NCBI GenBank assembly: GCA_020161355.1
Contig: JAIUOF010000002.1
Coordinates: 310,001-374,000 of the forward strand
Length of the DNA: 64,000 bases
Source: Bacteroidota bacterium
GTDB lineage: Bacteria > Bacteroidota > Bacteroidia > Cytophagales > Spirosomataceae
Direction of reading: 5' to 3'
Positions within the stretch are counted from its first letter, which is position 1, and every line of letters begins with the position of its first letter. A program made the translations under genes and the position numbers. Of the stretch, positions 17,054 through 26,429 are shown piece by piece. The notes beneath the pieces were generated by a model. It saw nothing but the letters and a program-made list of their open reading frames with translations. It was not told the DNA's origin and searched no databases.

Positions 17054-18225
17054 CCAGCCCATCGACTATAGAAAAGAATATTTATGCAGGTAACCTGATA
17101 GCCCATTGCCTGGACCTCAGGCTCCCTTTTGCACTTTATAGGCTCCCGGGACAAAAGAATTTTCAATTTGTTATTTCAGAAAATTCGAATGAAATAAGAA
17201 AAAAAATCGACTTTGAAGAATGCACTTCAGGTTTTGTTATAGCCCCTTTTGGCGACGAACTACCGTATTTTTTTGAAGCTAAGCAAATTATTTCTTTCTC
17301 AGGCGATCAGATTTCCAGAGAATTAATTCCAAATTTCGCAGCCAGAAATTTAATGGGTGAAACGCCTATTGAGAGTGGTTTCAGATATTTTCCTGTTGCT
17401 GAGAATGTTCAGGAAAAACAAGAATATCTGGCAAAAATTGAAAGTGTAATTCAGAAAATCAAGGGTGGAGAATCGCATAAGGTGGTAATTTCCAGAAAAA
17501 AGCACCTTGGGCAATTGGTCGAAAAAAATTACTTCAAAGCTTTTCAAACTCTCTCTGAAAGTTATCCATCTGCGTTCGTTTCCATTACTTACATACCCTG
17601 GCGGAATCAGCTCTGGATTGGTGCCAGCCCTGAGATTTTGGTTACGCAAAATCAGAAAGGAATCTTTAAAACAGTTGCATTGGCCGGAACCCAGTCAGCT
17701 TTCGATGCTAATGGCAATGAAATAAGTCCAATTGAGGCATTATGGTCGCACAAGGAAATCGAAGAACAGGCCTTGGTAAGCAGATATATTATTAATTGCT
17801 TGAAAAAAATCAGAGTGCGGGAATACCAAGAATATGGTCCAAAAACCGTAAAAGCCGGAAATCTGCTTCACTTGTGTTCTACATATTCCATTGATTCCAA
17901 AGAAATCAACTTCAGCAATCTGAGTTCGGTCATGCTCGATTTACTTCACCCTACTTCGGCAGTTTGTGGAATCCCAAAAGAACCTTCGCTTCAAATCATC
18001 AAAGAGACTGAAAACTATGACCGCGAATTTTATAGCGGATACCTGGGGCCGGTAAACATTGATAACGAAAGCCATGTTTTCGTAAATCTCAGATCTATGA
18101 AAATAGAAAATGATGAAATTTATGCTTTTGCGGGAGGTGGAATTACGGAAGATTCGGTGCCCGAAAAAGAATGGAATGAGACCGAAATAAAGTTAAAAAC
18201 TATCCAGAAATCATTCGATTTTTAA
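17050..18225 (+). CDS. menF: Isochorismate synthase
   Basis: 391 residues of the chorismate-utilising family: HKVVISRKKHLG, ALAGTQ, HPTSAVCGIPKE, the ENYDREFYSGYLGP block and AFAGGGITEDSVPEKEWNETE are all typical. It converts chorismate to isochorismate for menaquinone (or a siderophore). It overlaps ccmE by 4 bp, so a respiratory menaquinone role fits the context. No other men gene is near. Confidence 0.9.
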   Translation: MTSPSTIEKNIYAGNLIAHCLDLRLPFALYRLPGQKNFQFVISENSNEIRKKIDFEECTSGFVIAPFGDELPYFFEAKQIISFSGDQISRELIPNFAARNLMGETPIESGFRYFPVAENVQEKQEYLAKIESVIQKIKGGESHKVVISRKKHLGQLVEKNYFKAFQTLSESYPSAFVSITYIPWRNQLWIGASPEILVTQNQKGIFKTVALAGTQSAFDANGNEISPIEALWSHKEIEEQALVSRYIINCLKKIRVREYQEYGPKTVKAGNLLHLCSTYSIDSKEINFSNLSSVMLDLLHPTSAVCGIPKEPSLQIIKETENYDREFYSGYLGPVNIDNESHVFVNLRSMKIENDEIYAFAGGGITEDSVPEKEWNETEIKLKTIQKSFDF

Positions 18226-18463
18226 ATCGTCAAATTTACATTTATTTGTATTTTTTTTCAAATTTTTCATTTTTTTTAAATAAAAAATCATTCAAACATA
18301 AATAACTTATTTTCAATATATTAATCAAGTTTAACAAATTCTAATTCGAAAAAATATTTGCAATTATGTTGTAAAAGAAAAAGGAAATATTATTTTTGGC
18401 ATGATTCATGTGAAAAGTATTTAAAATTCCTAATATATTCTATAAAAAGAAACTTTTACCCAT

Positions 18464-19963
18464 ATGCAAAAATTAGCTCTAAGTCAATCACTCCAGCAGC
18501 GATTATCGCCGCAGCAGATACAATTTATCAAGCTACTTCAAATTCCTACGGCTGAGTTAAATCAGCGTATTGAAGAAGAACTGGAGATCAATCCTGCTTT
18601 GGAAGAAGGAATGGAGATTAAAGAAAAATCGAATGATGACCTTGACGACATCTACGGTGATTCCTCTTCATCTTCTGACAGTGACTATGACGACGACCAC
18701 TACAGTGAGTTTGAAAGCCTGGATCAATATGGGTTAAATGATTTCAATGTAAAAGATTATATTAATCAGGACGAATATTCGGGCTATAAAATGGCCAGTG
18801 ATGGCTGGGGCGATGAAGAAAAAGAGTCGATGCCGGTGGTTTCGACCGATAGTCTTACCGAATCGCTCATTCAACAATTGGGCTTTTTAAGATTAAGCGA
18901 GCGTGAAAACCTCATTGGACAGCAGCTAATTGGCTCCATAGAAGACGATGGATACCTCAGAAGGCCTATCAGATCGGTATGTAATGACCTGGCTTTTGGT
19001 CAAAATATTTATTCCTCAGAAGACGAAGTAGAAAAAGTCCTCAGAAAAATCCAGAAATTTGAACCTGCAGGCATCGGAGCCAGAGACTTACAGGAATGTC
19101 TCATTTTGCAACTGGAAAAAAACAAAAATTCCGTTGAAAACAATATTGCACTCACCATATTGGAAGAGCACTTTGAAGAATTTACAAAAAAACATTTTGA
19201 TAAAATTCAGAGAAGGTTAAATATCACTGACGAAACCCTCAAAAAGTCTTTATCACTGATTACCAGGCTAAATCCGAAACCAGGCAGTGTAGCTTCGAGT
19301 GAAAACAATGTGGCTTATCTTATGGCCGATTTTATCGTGACTTCACTCAACGGTAAGCTGGAGATTATTTTGAATTCAAAAAATGCTCCCCAACTGAGAG
19401 TTAGTCGTTCGTTTTCCGAAATGCTTGAAACCTATGACAAAAGCGACAAGCAAAACCGTCACATCAAAGAAACTGTAAGCTTTGTAAAACAAAAACTTGA
19501 TGCCGCCAAATGGTTTATAGAGGCTATCAAACAAAGACAACAGACCCTACTAAAAACTATGGAAGCTATCGTGCTTTTCCAGAAAGAGTTTTTTGAAGAA
19601 GGTGACGAAAATAAACTTAAACCAATGATCCTTAAGGATATAGCCGAAAAAATAGAAATGGATATTTCGACCGTTTCGAGGGTGGCCAACAGCAAATCTG
19701 TTCAGACCGATTACGGTATTTATCCGCTAAAATATTTCTTCTCTGAGGGCATTGCCACGGAGTCAGGCGAAGAAGCTTCAAGTAGAGAGGTTAAGAACAT
19801 TCTGAAAGAATTGATCGAAAACGAGCCTAAGCATTCGCCGCTTTCTGACGACAAACTAGAGAAATTACTGAAAAAGCGTGGCTATAATATTGCCCGCCGA
19901 ACAGTAGCAAAATATCGCGAGCAATTGGCAATACCGGTAGCAAGGCTTCGGAAAGAGATGTAA
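18464..19963 (+). CDS. rpoN: RNA polymerase sigma-54 factor
   Basis: 499 residues. Region I is the glutamine-rich activator-interacting N-terminus (LALSQSLQQRLSPQQIQFIKLLQ), followed by an acidic region II (about 50-95), the core-binding domain, an HTH and the RpoN box ARRTVAKYRE near residue 478 that reads the -24 element. No sigma-54 activator is in the window. A 238-bp AT-rich spacer precedes it. Confidence 0.95.
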   Translation: MQKLALSQSLQQRLSPQQIQFIKLLQIPTAELNQRIEEELEINPALEEGMEIKEKSNDDLDDIYGDSSSSSDSDYDDDHYSEFESLDQYGLNDFNVKDYINQDEYSGYKMASDGWGDEEKESMPVVSTDSLTESLIQQLGFLRLSERENLIGQQLIGSIEDDGYLRRPIRSVCNDLAFGQNIYSSEDEVEKVLRKIQKFEPAGIGARDLQECLILQLEKNKNSVENNIALTILEEHFEEFTKKHFDKIQRRLNITDETLKKSLSLITRLNPKPGSVASSENNVAYLMADFIVTSLNGKLEIILNSKNAPQLRVSRSFSEMLETYDKSDKQNRHIKETVSFVKQKLDAAKWFIEAIKQRQQTLLKTMEAIVLFQKEFFEEGDENKLKPMILKDIAEKIEMDISTVSRVANSKSVQTDYGIYPLKYFFSEGIATESGEEASSREVKNILKELIENEPKHSPLSDDKLEKLLKKRGYNIARRTVAKYREQLAIPVARLRKEM

Positions 19964-19995
19964 AATATCGTTTTTTTCGTATATTTGAGTCCTAA

Positions 19996-20643
19996 TTGAA
20001 TTTCGGAAAAGTGCTTTTAAAAATATCAAAGATTATCACTTACTTCTTTCACCCGGTATTTTTACCTTTTTTGTTATTCTTGCTACTTTACTTTGTCGCA
20101 CCCTTGCCATTGTTTTTTTCATTTTTTACACCCAAAAGCTTTGCAGCATTTTTGGGTGTTGTTTTTTTATATACCATAGTATTCCCTCTCCTATTTACAT
20201 TTTGGTTAAAAAAAACCAAACTTATAAGTGACTTTGAAATAAGTGATGGGCAGGAAAGACCCAAAACCTATTTTATGGTTTCGGCATTTTTTATTTCCCT
20301 TACCTATTTTTTTTATTCAAAAGGCGGATTGTTGGGCCCTGCTTCGGTGATATTGGGAGTTATTTCGGCCATAATTCTGGGACTGGGATTTTTTAGTTAT
20401 TTTTCAAAAATTAGTGCCCATACTGCCGCCATGGCAGGAATTGTCGGAATTTTGGCAGCCATTTTTATACGATTCAATGAAAATTCTCTGTTTATACCTA
20501 TACTAATCAGCATTTCTCTTACGGGATTGGTGGCATCATCCAGATTATGGCTGGGAGCACATTCTTTAAAACAAATCTTCTGGGGTTGGCTGTGGGGTAT
20601 AACCGCCGGATTTTCAGGAATTTACTTTTTACTTTTAAAATAA
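19996..20643 (+). CDS. PAP2-like membrane protein with degenerate active site
   Basis: 215 residues, about six membrane helices. It resembles PAP2 phosphatases: GQERP (motif 1), ISAHT (motif 2) and SRLWLGAHSLKQ (motif 3). However, the motif 1 lysine is Ile and the last motif 3 aspartate is Gln, so phosphatase activity is doubtful or altered. Start is TTG, 32 bp after rpoN; I see no better upstream start. It is followed 18 bp later by hemC. Confidence 0.7.
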   Translation: MNFGKVLLKISKIITYFFHPVFLPFLLFLLLYFVAPLPLFFSFFTPKSFAAFLGVVFLYTIVFPLLFTFWLKKTKLISDFEISDGQERPKTYFMVSAFFISLTYFFYSKGGLLGPASVILGVISAIILGLGFFSYFSKISAHTAAMAGIVGILAAIFIRFNENSLFIPILISISLTGLVASSRLWLGAHSLKQIFWGWLWGITAGFSGIYFLLLK

Positions 20644-20661
20644 TCAGGATTTTTTGATTAA

Positions 20662-21582
20662 ATGAAAATAAAACTAGGAACAAGAGGTAGTCAGCTGGCT
20701 TTATGGCAAGCCGAATATGTAAAAGAAAAGCTTGAAAATGCCGGAGTAAATACTGAAATCGTAATCATTGAAACCAAAGGTGATAAAATTCTTGACAGAG
20801 CTCTTTCGAAAATAGGCTCTAAAGGAGTGTTTACAGAGGAATTGGAAGAGCAACTCCACAATGGGCATATTGATATTGCAGTGCACAGTGCCAAAGATTT
20901 GCAGTCGGAGCTAGACCAAAGTCTGGAAATCGTGGCTTTCACCGAGCGTGAAAAGATCAATGATGTTTTGATTAGCCATAAAAGCATACATTTTTCTGAA
21001 GATTCAGAAATCACGATAGGTACTTCTTCCACCAGGCGTGTGGCCATGTTGAGGGCTTTTTATCCAAAAGCCAAAATTACTGACATGCGTGGAAACCTTC
21101 AAACCAGAATTAAAAAACTGAAAGAAGGTCATTGTGACGCACTTTTGCTCGCATTTGCCGGGGTTAACCGCATGCATTACAATGACATGATTGTGCACGA
21201 ATTTGACCCTGAAAAATTTGTCCCGCCGGTAGGTCAGGGTACTGTCGCCATTGAGATTTCCAAAAATCTTTCTACTGAAAAAATAGAAATGCTGCGGAAG
21301 GTTTGCAATGAACCCACCACTGAGCAATGCCTTTTGACTGAAAGAGCATTTTTGAAAAAACTTCAGGGCGGCTGCTCGATTCCCGTTTTTGGCAACGCCA
21401 TTATGAATGATGGAAAAATAGAATTTACTGCGGGAATAGTATCTTTGGATGGTCAGGAACTGATTAAAGAAAAAATGATTCAAAAAAATGAATCTCCTGA
21501 AGAATTAGGCATAAAAATGGCAAAGGAAATATTGTCACTCGGTGGCGAAAAGATTTTGAAAGCTATAAAAGAAAATTTATAG
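20662..21582 (+). CDS. hemC: Porphobilinogen deaminase (hydroxymethylbilane synthase)
   Basis: 306 residues. Makes the linear tetrapyrrole of heme biosynthesis. N-terminal IKLGTRGSQLALWQAEYV, the DRALSKIGSKGVFTEELE block, VHSAKDLQ, and the dipyrromethane cofactor cysteine Cys238 in LQGGCSIPV are all intact. Confidence 0.96.
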   Translation: MKIKLGTRGSQLALWQAEYVKEKLENAGVNTEIVIIETKGDKILDRALSKIGSKGVFTEELEEQLHNGHIDIAVHSAKDLQSELDQSLEIVAFTEREKINDVLISHKSIHFSEDSEITIGTSSTRRVAMLRAFYPKAKITDMRGNLQTRIKKLKEGHCDALLLAFAGVNRMHYNDMIVHEFDPEKFVPPVGQGTVAIEISKNLSTEKIEMLRKVCNEPTTEQCLLTERAFLKKLQGGCSIPVFGNAIMNDGKIEFTAGIVSLDGQELIKEKMIQKNESPEELGIKMAKEILSLGGEKILKAIKENL

Positions 21583-21634
21583 ATTTTACTTAAACAAAAC
21601 ATTGACAATCAATTATTTTCAAAAAAATAACAAA

Positions 21635-22336
21635 ATGAAGAAACTTATAACATTATTGGCTTTTATCACTTTAACATTGGTAGCCCAGGCTCAAAGAAAA
21701 GATTATGTTGTAACTTTGACGACCACCAAAGGCACTGCCCATATTGTCTTATATGATGAAACTCCCCTTCACAAAGCTAATTTCCTGAAACTCGTAAACG
21801 AAAAGTTTTATGACAGCCTGATGTTTCACCGGGTTATCGAAAAATTTATGATACAAGGTGGAGACCCCAATTCAAAAAATGCCAAACCCGGTGCTCGCCT
21901 TGGTAACGGTGGCGGAAATATGGAGAAAATTCCGTTTGAATATTCACCTGAAAGAATCCACAAAAGAGGAGCTTTGGCAGCGGCCAGAGACAATAATCCC
22001 GAGAAAAAATCTAGTGCTTGTCAGTTTTATATTGTGCAGGGAAGGAAATTTGCAGATGAAGAGCTTACCAAAAACGAGAAAAACAACAGTTTGACCTACA
22101 CTGCCGATCAAAGGGCCACCTACATGACAACAGGTGGAACCCCATTTCTTGATAACAAATACACGGTTTTTGGTGAAGTGGTTGACAACCTAAAACTCAT
22201 TGACGATATCGCCACCGTACAAAAAGATGAAGCTGACCGTCCGGTAGAAGATATAAAAATGTCGATGACGGTAAAAAAGCTTAGAAAGAAAAAAATCACT
22301 AAATTGTACGGTTATAAATATCCGAAAAAGAAATAA
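21635..22336 (+). CDS. Cyclophilin-type peptidyl-prolyl isomerase, exported
   Basis: 233 residues. I start it at the ATG at 21635, which gives a clean signal peptide (MKKLITLLAFITLTLVAQAQ); the TTG at 21602 would put 11 polar residues in front of it. The cyclophilin core has FYDSLMFHRVIEKFMIQGGDP and CQFYIVQG, and VFGEVVDNLKLIDDIA near the C-terminus. An insert around residues 145-175 separates two core strands. Probably a periplasmic folding catalyst. Confidence 0.88.
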   Translation: MKKLITLLAFITLTLVAQAQRKDYVVTLTTTKGTAHIVLYDETPLHKANFLKLVNEKFYDSLMFHRVIEKFMIQGGDPNSKNAKPGARLGNGGGNMEKIPFEYSPERIHKRGALAAARDNNPEKKSSACQFYIVQGRKFADEELTKNEKNNSLTYTADQRATYMTTGGTPFLDNKYTVFGEVVDNLKLIDDIATVQKDEADRPVEDIKMSMTVKKLRKKKITKLYGYKYPKKK

Positions 22337-22390
22337 TTTAGCGTTTGGCAAAATTTTGAAATACTTTTCCTGATAAATATAGAATAAGAG

Positions 22391-23287
22391 ATGCAAAAAA
22401 TTCTTATCACCGGCTCCAATGGTCTGCTAGGTCAAAAACTGGTTGAAAAGCTAAAAAACAATCCTGATTTTGAAGTAATTGCATCTGCCAGGGGAGAAAA
22501 CAGACTCCCTGCAGAGGAAGGCTATCGTTATATCAGCCTTGACATCAGTGATAAGGAGCAGGTCAATTCAGTTTTTGAAAAAGAAAAACCGGAGGTGGTA
22601 ATCCATACGGCAGCCATGACCAATGTGGATCAATGTGAATCTGAAAAAGACGCATGCTGGACACTCAATGTAACTGCCGTGGAATATTTAGTGGATGCCT
22701 GCCGGGCGAATGATACGTTTTTTGTGCACCTTTCTACAGACTTTATTTTTGACGGAAAAGCTGGTCCTTATACCGAAACCGCTGAGGCCAATCCGGTGAG
22801 TTTTTATGGCTGGAGCAAATACGCCGCCGAGAAAATCGTAATCAACAGCGGAATAAAATGGGCCATAGCCCGCACCATATTGGTTTATGGTATTGCCCAT
22901 GACATGAGCCGCTCCAATATCATATTATGGGTAAAAAATAGCCTTGAAAGCGGTAAATCAATTAATGTGGTAAACGACCAGTGGCGTACCCCCACCCTGG
23001 CCGAAGACTTGGCTGATGGTTGTATTCTGATTGCAAAAAAGAAAGCTGAGGGCATTTTTAATATCTCCGGAAAGGACCTGCTTAATCCATATCAAATGGC
23101 CATCATGACCGCCGAGTATTTTGGCTTGGATAAATCGCTCATCAACGAAGTGGATGGCTCAAAATTTTCCCAACCCGCCAAAAGACCTGCAAAAACAGGA
23201 TTTATACTTGACAAACCCATCAAAGAATTGGGCTACAACCCGATGTCATTTAAGGAAGGAATAGCGTTTTTAGCGAAACAGATTTGA
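22391..23287 (+). CDS. RmlD-like NAD(P)-dependent sugar-nucleotide reductase
   Basis: 298 residues of the extended SDR family. Nucleotide-binding GSNGLLGQ at the N-terminus, HTAAMTNVDQCE, HLSTDFIFDGKAGPY, and the catalytic YxxxK as YGWSKYAAEK. Closest to dTDP-4-dehydrorhamnose reductase, but no other rml genes are adjacent, so the substrate is uncertain. Confidence 0.82.
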   Translation: MQKILITGSNGLLGQKLVEKLKNNPDFEVIASARGENRLPAEEGYRYISLDISDKEQVNSVFEKEKPEVVIHTAAMTNVDQCESEKDACWTLNVTAVEYLVDACRANDTFFVHLSTDFIFDGKAGPYTETAEANPVSFYGWSKYAAEKIVINSGIKWAIARTILVYGIAHDMSRSNIILWVKNSLESGKSINVVNDQWRTPTLAEDLADGCILIAKKKAEGIFNISGKDLLNPYQMAIMTAEYFGLDKSLINEVDGSKFSQPAKRPAKTGFILDKPIKELGYNPMSFKEGIAFLAKQI

Positions 23288-23555
23288 GTTTTGGGGTTCT
23301 TTGACATTCGCAATATACCCACGGTTAATCATCATTAAAAGTCAAAAAGATTTTTTCTATATTTAAATATCAAAAAACTTCGATACTTAAATAATCTCAA
23401 ATATACAAATGTCTGTTATCTAGTATTTTAAACTCTTTTCACTCTTGATTCAAAATACCTTAAAGGAACATTTTTATAAGAAAAAGAGTACGGTAAAAAA
23501 ATGATAATATATCAATTTCAGCAATTTTCACTAATAAAACTTTGTTAAGATTGTG

Positions 23556-23578
23556 AAAAAAGCCCTCAAAAGAGGGCT
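23556..23578 (-). terminator. Terminator of the 69-residue gene
   Basis: Seven-base arms AGCCCTC (23561-23567) and GAGGGCT (23572-23578), loop AAAA, minus-strand T run. It lies 5 bp after the stop of the leftward gene. Confidence 0.75.
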
Positions 23579-23582
23579 CATT

Positions 23583-23792
23583 TTACCTAAAAACATTTTC
23601 TAGTTTTTTCAATGTTTCATTAGACATTCGTTCTGGACTTTTCAACCTCAGCTCAGAAAAATGAAAAGTCAAAAAATCACCCTCATCATTTGAAACAATG
23701 AAATAAGGACCCGAAAGTTCCCCACATAATGGAGAAATACTAAAAAAATCGTAGGTTTTGGCGGAATCGCCGTTTCTCAATGAAAGTTTCAT
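23583..23792 (-). CDS. Small protein of unknown function
   Basis: 69 residues, soluble, mixed alpha/beta composition (GPYFIVSNDEGDFLTFHFSELRL). No family recognised. The terminator directly behind it and a coding-like composition support a real gene. No neighbours within 290 bp on either side. Confidence 0.6.
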   Translation of the reverse strand: MKLSLRNGDSAKTYDFFSISPLCGELSGPYFIVSNDEGDFLTFHFSELRLKSPERMSNETLKKLENVFR

Positions 23793-24302
23793 TGTTGTGT
23801 GTGTTAAAATTTAAAAGTAGAAATATCTCTACTTACTGATTCTAAACAAAAGTACGACAAATTAAGTTCAAAATTAACAACATATTTATTTTTTTTGGAT
23901 CAACCCAAAAAGTTGGGTGATAATTATGAATTCAAAAACTCGTAGGTTTTAAATAAATCAAATGAAAATACTTTGAAAGTCTGTGCAGTGTTTAGAAAAA
24001 TTTTTAACAAGGAAATTTCTAATTTATGACGACAGAATAAAATTTTTCGTGACATTTTGCACAGACCGCCCTTTTTTTGCTTCGTTTTTTTGGGCGAGCA
24101 AAAAAATGAAGACCGCCAGTAGGCAACTTCAGATTGGTATCTCCTGAACTTTTTTGATTGTACTCTATTTTCTCAATGTCTATAAAAGATTTGGGAATTT
24201 TTTAACCCTTAAAAATGGAATACTTTATTCAAAAATCTGGTATAAAGGATTTCCAAATCCAAATTTCCCATTTTCGGAAAACCGATTAAATATAATCCCT
24301 CC
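23793..24302. other. 510-bp spacer without a supportable gene, with an imperfect inverted repeat
   Basis: AT-rich spacer between the small protein and the MFS gene. The only structure is at 24072-24106: TTTTTTTGC and GCAAAAAAA arms around CTTCG...GGGCGA, flanked by CCGCC on both sides. The open frame at 24154-24348 on the plus strand has non-coding-like composition and I do not call it. Confidence 0.5.
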
Positions 24303-25547
24303 TCAACCCTTTTTCATCAATTTTACCAAAAAAAGCTCTTTTGATTGAGTGAAAATATAGCCTACGATCCCGAGTGTCATGATTCCTCCGAAAATTATGG
24401 ATGGTACCACTCCCATGATCTTTGCAGCCAGGCCTGACTCAAAGGCTCCTAGTTCATTGGAGGCACTTACAAATACCCCGTTTACAGCACTCACCCTGCC
24501 TCGCAGATGGTCGGGAGGCAGCATCTGAAGAATAGTAGACCTGATCACAACACTTATACTGTCAAATGCTCCGGTTAGAAACAAAGCGAAACAAGACAAT
24601 ACAAAATTCTGTGAAACTGCAAAAATGAGCGTGGCGACCCCAAAACCTGCTACGGCAATGAGCATGTTACGCCAGGCACGATTGGTTGGGGGGAAAAATG
24701 CAGTACCCAGCATCACCAAAACTGCCCCAATCGCCGGTGAAGCTCGCATGATTCCCAGGCCTTCAGCACCCACATGCAAAATGTCTTTCGCAAAAACCGG
24801 AAGCATGGCTATTACACCCCCAAAAAGCACCGAAAACATATCCAGCACAATACTATACCAGAGGATTTTCTGGCCTTTCACAAAATAATAACCTTCTTTC
24901 AGGCTTTCAAAAAAGTCGGCTTTGGTTTGATTCTCAATGCTTTTGGAGGAAATCTGAAAGGCACAAAAAATGGTTAGGCTCAATATTACTACCACCACCC
25001 ATAAGCTATTGATAAAACCCACGTAAGCAAAAAGAAAACCACCTGCCACCGGGCCAAGTATCCTTCCGATTTGCCAAAACTGAGCTGACCATGAAGCAGA
25101 ATTGGAATAATGCTCAGGTTTTACTAAAAATGGCTTGAGCGATGACCACGCCGGACCATAAAAACCCCTGGCAATACCGAAAATAAATACACTTATGTAT
25201 ATCACCCAGGGTTTGGAATTATCGGAAATGTGGAAAATACCATTTTTAGATAAAAATAATATCAAACCTAATGTAATCAACGCAACTATCAGAAAACTAA
25301 GCATATATACCTTTCGGCGGTCGTAACGGTCGGCGATATACCCACCAAATAAAGCAAGAGATATAAACGGAACTGCTTCTGCCAGCCCAATCAGACCCAG
25401 TGCAAATGGGTCGCCTGTAAGTTCATATAAATAATAGGACAGTACCACTTCCTGAATCAAAATGGCCACAGTAAACAAAAACTGGGCAACAATAAAATAC
25501 CTGAATTCAGGATATCGGAGCGAAGAATATGGGTCAGTTTTTAACAT
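24303..25547 (-). CDS. MFS transporter (MFS_3/enterobactin exporter-like)
   Basis: 414 residues, about 12 membrane helices. The loop 2-3 signature appears as GGYIADRYDRRKVY. Later blocks such as LPPDHLRGRVSAVNGVFVSASNELG are typical of the EntS-like efflux branch. Substrate unknown; stands alone. Confidence 0.85.
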   Translation of the reverse strand: MLKTDPYSSLRYPEFRYFIVAQFLFTVAILIQEVVLSYYLYELTGDPFALGLIGLAEAVPFISLALFGGYIADRYDRRKVYMLSFLIVALITLGLILFLSKNGIFHISDNSKPWVIYISVFIFGIARGFYGPAWSSLKPFLVKPEHYSNSASWSAQFWQIGRILGPVAGGFLFAYVGFINSLWVVVVILSLTIFCAFQISSKSIENQTKADFFESLKEGYYFVKGQKILWYSIVLDMFSVLFGGVIAMLPVFAKDILHVGAEGLGIMRASPAIGAVLVMLGTAFFPPTNRAWRNMLIAVAGFGVATLIFAVSQNFVLSCFALFLTGAFDSISVVIRSTILQMLPPDHLRGRVSAVNGVFVSASNELGAFESGLAAKIMGVVPSIIFGGIMTLGIVGYIFTQSKELFLVKLMKKG

Positions 25548-25649
25548 ATTAATTTTAAAAGCAACTTTTTACTTTCAAAGTTCATCTTTAGAGAAAAACT
25601 CAGAAATTATATAGAAAAACATTTATCCAAACTAAATTTTTTTATACAA

Positions 25650-26378
25650 ATGAACAAAAATGTAATCTTTCTGGCTCTGTTTTTCGCATTGTTTGCTTTT
25701 ACTTCCTGCGAAGAAATTTTATTTCTGGATGGTGAACCTAAGGGTGGTTTCGTTTCAAAATCTTTTGAGGAGAAAGATTTTAACAAAATCGACATCAATA
25801 ACGCTTTTTTTGTAACCGTAAAATATGCCCCCCAATATAAAGTATCAGTCAAAGGAGCTCAGGACGACATTGATGATTTACAGATCACTGTAAAAAACAA
25901 CAAGCTCTCTGTTGAATATGACAAACGAGTAAACCTTAAAAGAATCAGACGTTATAAAATGGAAGTTGAAATTGAAACGCCCGATTTAGTGGCCATCAAT
26001 TGTTCATCTGCCAGCAATACCGAGGTTTTTGGTTTTGAAAACCTGGAAAAACTTGAAGTAGAAGTGAGTGGGGCATCAAAGCTTACCATTGATTCAAAAA
26101 TCAAAGCACTTTCTTCCGGAATATCCGGGGCTTCGGAGTTAATACTCAAAAAAGATGTGGAGACCATAGACGCTCAACTATCAGGAGCATCAAAACTCGA
26201 AGGTTTTTCGGCATTTAGCAAATTCGTTTTCCTCGAACTTTCAGGAGCCAGCAAAGCCGAAGTTTACGCCACTGAAACACTGGACGTAGAAGCAAGTGGT
26301 GCAAGTAAAGTAACTTATAAGGGTACACCAAAAATCACAGAAGAACTCTCAGGCGGGAGTAAGATTTCAAAAGATTAA
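25650..26378 (+). CDS. DUF2807 (GIN domain) lipoprotein
   Basis: 242 residues. Lipoprotein signal ending FAFTSCEE (Cys20). The body is a DUF2807 domain, predicted right-handed beta-helix, with at least five SGAS(K/E) turns: VSGASKLTI, ISGASELIL, LSGASKLEG, LSGASKAEV, ASGASKVTY, and a final LSGGSKISK. Spacing is about 18-20 residues, one helical turn. Surface or periplasmic; function unknown. Confidence 0.85.
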   Translation: MNKNVIFLALFFALFAFTSCEEILFLDGEPKGGFVSKSFEEKDFNKIDINNAFFVTVKYAPQYKVSVKGAQDDIDDLQITVKNNKLSVEYDKRVNLKRIRRYKMEVEIETPDLVAINCSSASNTEVFGFENLEKLEVEVSGASKLTIDSKIKALSSGISGASELILKKDVETIDAQLSGASKLEGFSAFSKFVFLELSGASKAEVYATETLDVEASGASKVTYKGTPKITEELSGGSKISKD

Positions 26379-26381
26379 CCA

Positions 26382-26404
26382 AAAGGGCTTCGGCCCTTTT
26401 TTTA
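26382..26404 (+). terminator. UUCG-tetraloop terminator
   Basis: Arms AAAAGGGC (26382-26389) and GCCCTTTT (26394-26401) closing a TTCG loop, then T run. Three bp after the DUF2807 stop. Confidence 0.85.
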
Positions 26405-26429
26405 TTTGATGTAATAGGCAACCAGCTTT

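Noticed and set aside
20691..21483. Minus-strand open frames of 118 and 159 residues within hemC
   Set aside because: Shadow frames antisense to a well-conserved gene with no recognisable motif.
24154..24348. 64-residue plus-strand open frame
   Set aside because: AT-driven composition, no motif, and it runs into the converging MFS gene.
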